Assembly (NCBI GenBank): GCA_963773585.1
Contig: CAVZBR010000001.1
Span: 558,001-622,000, forward strand
From: CAVXJN01 sp963773585
GTDB lineage: Bacteria; Pseudomonadota; Gammaproteobacteria; JASBUN01
Length of the DNA: 64,000 bases
Direction: 5' to 3'
Part shown: positions 60,872 through 64,000 of the stretch, in pieces
Numbering within the stretch: the stretch's first letter is position 1
Layout of the letters: each line of letters opens with the position of its first letter
Translations under genes and position numbers: made by a program
Notes under the pieces: generated by a model
What the model was told of the DNA's origin: nothing
What the model saw: only the letters and a program-made list of their open reading frames with translations
The model's database searches: none

Positions 60872-60901
60872 ACCCGCGTCCTGTGAAGGGCGCGGGTTTT
60901 T
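60872..60901 (+). terminator. Rho-independent terminator after grxD
   Basis: The stem pairs ACCCGCGTCCT with GGGCGCGGGT (about 10-11 bp including one G-T pair, loop GTGA) and runs into TTTTT. It lies between the convergent genes grxD and rnt and fits an intrinsic terminator for grxD. Confidence 0.85.
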
Positions 60902-60913
60902 GCGTTGCGTGTT

Positions 60914-61567
60914 TCAGGACCCGGTACGGCGTGGCGCACGGCCGAACGGTTGTTGCATTTCGTTCCAGCGGTTGACGATGCTACAGAACAACTGTGCCGT
61001 GCGTTCGGCGTCGTACAGCGCGGAATGTGCCTCGTCGCTGTCCCAATCGAGCCCGGCGGCTTGTGCCGCGCGCGCCAGCACCGTCTGACCATAAGCCAGC
61101 CCCGCCAACGACACGGTATCGAACGTACTGAATGGATGGAACGGGTTGCGCTTGATGTCGTTGCGTTCCACCGCGGCATTGATGAAGCCGAGATCGAAAA
61201 ACGCATTGTGGCCCACCAGGATCGCGCGCTTGCAGCCCTGCTGCTTGATCGCTTGGCGAATGGGACGAAATAAACGTTGCAACGCATCCCGCTCGGGCGC
61301 GGCGTTGCGGAACGGATGGTGCGGGTCGATGCCGGTGAAAGCCAGAGCCTCGGGGTTGAGATGCGCGCCAGGGAATGGCGCGATGTGCTCATGGAACGTT
61401 TCTGCAACGTGGACGAAGCCTTCATCGTCCATCTTGATGATGATGACGGCCATTTCCAGCAGCGCGTCGGTGCGGGAATTGAATCCCCCGGTTTCGAGGT
61501 CGACCACTACCGGTAAAAAACCTCGGAAGCGGCTTGCCATCACACACTTGGATTCCTCGCCATTCAT
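60914..61567 (-). CDS. rnt: Ribonuclease T
   Basis: The 217-residue protein is a DEDD-family 3'-5' exonuclease that trims tRNA and other stable RNA 3' ends. Motifs are VVVDLETGGFN, VGHNAFFDLGF and HSALYDAERTAQLF, carrying the conserved acidic residues and the catalytic histidine. The N-terminal RFRGFLPVV agrees with E. coli RNase T; length (about 215) fits. It converges with grxD and is divergent from the TraB-family gene. Confidence 0.95.
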   Translation of the reverse strand: MNGEESKCVMASRFRGFLPVVVDLETGGFNSRTDALLEMAVIIIKMDDEGFVHVAETFHEHIAPFPGAHLNPEALAFTGIDPHHPFRNAAPERDALQRLFRPIRQAIKQQGCKRAILVGHNAFFDLGFINAAVERNDIKRNPFHPFSTFDTVSLAGLAYGQTVLARAAQAAGLDWDSDEAHSALYDAERTAQLFCSIVNRWNEMQQPFGRAPRRTGS

Positions 61568-61710
61568 CGCTCACAGGATACCGAATGCCCAGCGGAAAAG
61601 CGAAGCGCCGTGCCGTGCGGGGGCGCTGCGCACGACAGCGCAAGGCACGTTATCCTACAGCGGTCGCGGGTTTTTGGGTTCAGTGCGAAACGCAATGCAA
61701 TGGAGTCGAC

Positions 61711-62652
61711 ATGAGAATGCAGGTTAGACGCTTGGCGGTGACGGGATTGCTGGTCAGTACGTTGGGGCTGATCTGCGCATTCATGGCGTCGGCTGCGTCC
61801 GCAGCTTCCGCGGCGCAGCCGCAGGATCCGTACACGGTCCTGCAGCCGGACACGCACGCTCACGGTCTGCTTTGGAAAATCGATCGCCCGGGAGTCCGAC
61901 CGAGCTACGTTTTCGGCACCATGCACGTCGAAGACCCGCGGGTTACCCATTTGGCGACCCCGGTGGCATCGGCGTTTGAATCCGCGAAGCGCATCTGTAC
62001 TGAAGCCAAACTCGACTATGGCGCGCTTGCCGCGGAAATGCAGGCAATGTTCTTCAGCGACGGCCGCACGCTTCGGGGGGTGGCCGGAGAACCGCTGTAT
62101 CAACGCGCGGTTTCTGCGGCGCGCCAACACGGTCTGGCGGATGCGATGGTGATGTACATGAAGCCGTTGACGCTCGCCTATATGTTGAGTATGCCACCGC
62201 AGCAGACCGGCGAGTTTCTGGACATGATTCTCTACACCCGGGCAGTACGGGAGGACAAGATTACCTGTGGTCTGGAAGAGGCCGAGGAACATGCGGCGGT
62301 ACTGGGCAGTCTGCCGATGGCCGACCAATTGTCGATCCTGCGCACGACCCTGGATCAGCTGCCGGAGATCGGCAAAATGTACGAACCGCTGCTCAACGCC
62401 TACCTGCAGCGCGACCTCGGCAAGCTGATCGACCTCGCGCGCTCCTATCCGTGGAGCGGCGGCGCGGATCGCAATGCCCGCTTTCTCGATGAACTCGTGA
62501 TCAAGCGCAATCGACGGATGGTCGCGCGGATGCAACCGTATCTGAACGAGGGCGATACGTTCGTCGCCGTAGGTGCGCTGCATTTGCCGGGTAAAGTGGG
62601 AATTTTGCAGTTGCTCGAACGCGAGGGCTGGCGCGTCACGCCCGTGTGGTAG
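61711..62652 (+). CDS. TraB/GumN-family exported protein
   Basis: The 313-residue protein has a signal peptide (LAVTGLLVSTLGLICAFMASAASA). The TraB/GumN pattern follows, with SYVFGTMHVEDPRVTHLATP and EGDTFVAVGALHLPGKVG. The family has a Tiki-like fold thought to be metal-dependent peptidase, but activity in bacteria is not shown. GGAG lies 6-9 bases upstream of the ATG. Three 11-bp tandem repeats follow the stop. Confidence 0.85.
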   Translation: MRMQVRRLAVTGLLVSTLGLICAFMASAASAASAAQPQDPYTVLQPDTHAHGLLWKIDRPGVRPSYVFGTMHVEDPRVTHLATPVASAFESAKRICTEAKLDYGALAAEMQAMFFSDGRTLRGVAGEPLYQRAVSAARQHGLADAMVMYMKPLTLAYMLSMPPQQTGEFLDMILYTRAVREDKITCGLEEAEEHAAVLGSLPMADQLSILRTTLDQLPEIGKMYEPLLNAYLQRDLGKLIDLARSYPWSGGADRNARFLDELVIKRNRRMVARMQPYLNEGDTFVAVGALHLPGKVGILQLLEREGWRVTPVW

Positions 62653-62658
62653 AACCTC

Positions 62659-62691
62659 GATATCGATCCGATATCGATCCGATATCGATCC
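62659..62691. repeat. Three perfect 11-bp tandem repeats
   Basis: The unit GATATCGATCC occurs three times in a row at 62659-62691, directly after the TraB-family stop codon. The unit contains the palindrome ATATCGAT-like core, so it may form DNA structure. No similar array is seen elsewhere. Confidence 0.9.
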
Positions 62692-62756
62692 GGCGCGACC
62701 CCGCCCGGGTTGGGAACCTGATGCGCCCGACGGCGAGCAGACGCGAAGGGGTGGTG

Positions 62757-63806
62757 CTACTGCGCCGGTACGAGTTGCCAACGCACGCGTTCGCCGGCGC
62801 GCAAAGGTACAACCGTCTCTCCGCCCAACGGATAATCTTCAGGCACTTGCCACTCCTGGCGCACCAGCGTGATGCGACCGCGGTTGCGCGGTAGCCCATA
62901 GAAATCCGCGCCGTGGAAGCTGGCGAAGCCTTCCAGTTTGTCCAGTGCCCCGGCTTCGTCAAATGCTTCGGCGTAGAGTTCGATCGCTGCGTGAGCCGAG
63001 TAGATGCCCGCGCAACCACAGTGCGATTCCTTGCTGCTGCGGGAGTGGGGGGCGCTGTCGGTGCCGAGAAAGAATTTCGGGTTGCCGGTGGATACCGCTG
63101 CCAGCAACGTTTCGCGGTGGATTTCGCGTTTCAGTACCGGCAGGCAGTAATGGTGCGGTCGGATACCGCCGCGAAACAGTTCGTTGCGATTCATGAGCAG
63201 GTGCTGCGGCGTCACGGTGGCCGCTACGCCCGCGTGCGCCTGGGTCACGAATGCGACCGCCTCTTTGGTCGTGATGTGTTCCAGCACCACTCGCAGCGTC
63301 GGCAACGATTCCACCTGCGGCAGCAATTGGCGTTCTATGAACACCCGCTCGCGATCGAATACATCAACACCCGGGTCCGTGACTTCGCCATGCACCAATA
63401 GCGGCAGACCGACTTCCGCCATGGCTTCCAGTACCGGCCGCACCGATTGCAGGTCGTGCACACCGGCATCGGAATGCGTGGTGGCGCCGGCCGGATACAG
63501 TTTGATTCCGTGGACGATGCCCGACTCCTTGGCGCGGTGAATTTCTTCCGCAGCGGTGTGCGGCGTCAGGTACAGCGTCATCAATGGCTCGAAAGCCGAA
63601 CCGGTAGGAAGGGCGTCCATGATCCGCTGCCGATACAGGCGCGCAGCCGCTACCGTTGCAACCGGCGGTTTGAGATTCGGCATGATGATGGCGCGCGCGA
63701 AACGCTGAGCGGTGTGGGGGAGTACGTCGGCGAGTATTGCATTGTCGCGCACATGCAGGTGCCAGTCGTCCGGTTGGGTGATGCTGATTTTGTCAGGATC
63801 GTTCAT
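62757..63806 (-). CDS. pyrC: Dihydroorotase
   Basis: The 349-residue enzyme cyclises carbamoyl aspartate to dihydroorotate in pyrimidine synthesis. It has the metal-binding HLHVRD motif, the carboxylated-lysine segment IVHGIKLYPAGATTHSDAGV, and LEHITTKEA and LGTDSAPHSRSSKE blocks of E. coli-type PyrC. Length (about 345) fits. The minus-strand upstream region carries a TATACT -10-like box overlapping a perfect 12-bp palindrome. Confidence 0.96.
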   Translation of the reverse strand: MNDPDKISITQPDDWHLHVRDNAILADVLPHTAQRFARAIIMPNLKPPVATVAAARLYRQRIMDALPTGSAFEPLMTLYLTPHTAAEEIHRAKESGIVHGIKLYPAGATTHSDAGVHDLQSVRPVLEAMAEVGLPLLVHGEVTDPGVDVFDRERVFIERQLLPQVESLPTLRVVLEHITTKEAVAFVTQAHAGVAATVTPQHLLMNRNELFRGGIRPHHYCLPVLKREIHRETLLAAVSTGNPKFFLGTDSAPHSRSSKESHCGCAGIYSAHAAIELYAEAFDEAGALDKLEGFASFHGADFYGLPRNRGRITLVRQEWQVPEDYPLGGETVVPLRAGERVRWQLVPAQ

Positions 63807-63829
63807 GGAGTCGATCAGGGTCTGATTTG

Positions 63830-63841
63830 ACTGGCGCCAGT
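63830..63841. promoter_or_regulatory. 12-bp palindrome overlapping the probable pyrC -10 box
   Basis: ACTGGCGCCAGT is a perfect palindrome whose outer ACT forms part of a minus-strand TATACT hexamer, 23 bases before the pyrC ATG. The position fits an operator that would block the -10 region, or a transcription-start hairpin. The protein that might bind it is unknown. Confidence 0.45.
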
Positions 63842-64000
63842 ATATGTCTTTTTTTCATGCGTGCGTCAGTGTCGCGAAGCTTTGCGTTTCCCGTGTCTGC
63901 AAGCAAGCGCCTGATTGCGAGCGATAAAGACCGTGGATCACTTCCCATTCGCGCGCCCTTTTCTTGACCTCAAAGCCCAAAACAAAGATCATATCGCGCT
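63842..64000. other. Intergenic end of window
   Basis: This stretch upstream of pyrC holds a seven-to-eight T run near 63848 and no convincing coding frame. Beyond the pyrC promoter area I see nothing to annotate; a gene may start past the window edge. Confidence 0.4.

Noticed and set aside
62659..62691. Origin-type iterons
   Set aside because: Only three short units, no DnaA boxes or replication gene nearby.

Overview
The window reads as chromosomal DNA of a high-GC, free-living Gammaproteobacterium. The main evidence is a fabA-fabB operon, PurT, SelO, RNase T, a CGFS glutaredoxin, and the order argD-argF ... grxD - rnt ... pyrC, which recalls the Pseudomonas argF-grxD-rnt-pyrC neighbourhood. 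I saw no rRNA, tRNA, CRISPR array, prophage or complete insertion sequence. No gene allows a genus call. Both ends cut through intergenic DNA.

Layout. 1-7.8 kb: a ~100-bp direct repeat, folE, a membrane diguanylate cyclase, three small proteins, then the ygiQ - ferredoxin/reductase - purT run. 7.9-24.4 kb: a Nudix hydrolase, fabB-fabA, a metallopeptidase, a CinA-like protein, a thioredoxin-HEAT fusion, selO, a rhodanese, and three more large c-di-GMP proteins. One of these is paired with a PhnD-like periplasmic binding protein; another has a periplasmic binding domain fused to it. 24.5-32.9 kb: pcm, a DUF72 protein, and a two-gene minus-strand operon that I identify as plcP-agt (membrane-lipid remodelling). 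A divergent methyltransferase, a PAP2 phosphatase and a second GT4 glycosyltransferase follow. 33-44.2 kb: a Lon-like protease whose Walker A motif looks degenerate, an FKBP/J-domain/metallo-beta-lactamase operon, an inositol-phosphatase-like enzyme, nadC, an AGCS symporter, a retropepsin-like protease and a Kef-type antiporter. 44.3-53.5 kb: a class II amidotransferase, sixA, and the molybdate genes modBC, separated from modA by an RND efflux operon and its divergent marR regulator. 53.6-63.8 kb: argF/argD, a decayed PuuD-like gene, a lone hyuB, a BON lipoprotein, an AsnO-type amidotransferase, grxD, rnt, a TraB-family protein and pyrC.

Most of the window is housekeeping. The best-supported unusual points are: (i) two ~168-bp inverted-repeat elements whose CTAG ends coincide with the stop codons of fabB, marR and modA; (ii) a plcP-agt operon with a possible degenerate Pho box upstream; (iii) a mod locus split by an efflux cassette; (iv) a strong 12-5-12 operator palindrome in front of marR; (v) a terminator with a competing repeat just upstream of argD; (vi) a frameshifted puuD-like pseudogene beside a solitary hyuB; and (vii) four diguanylate cyclase proteins in 22 kb, two tied to periplasmic solute-binding domains. 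I found no clear evidence for a wholly new multi-gene system. Gene functions are inferred from protein motifs read by eye.
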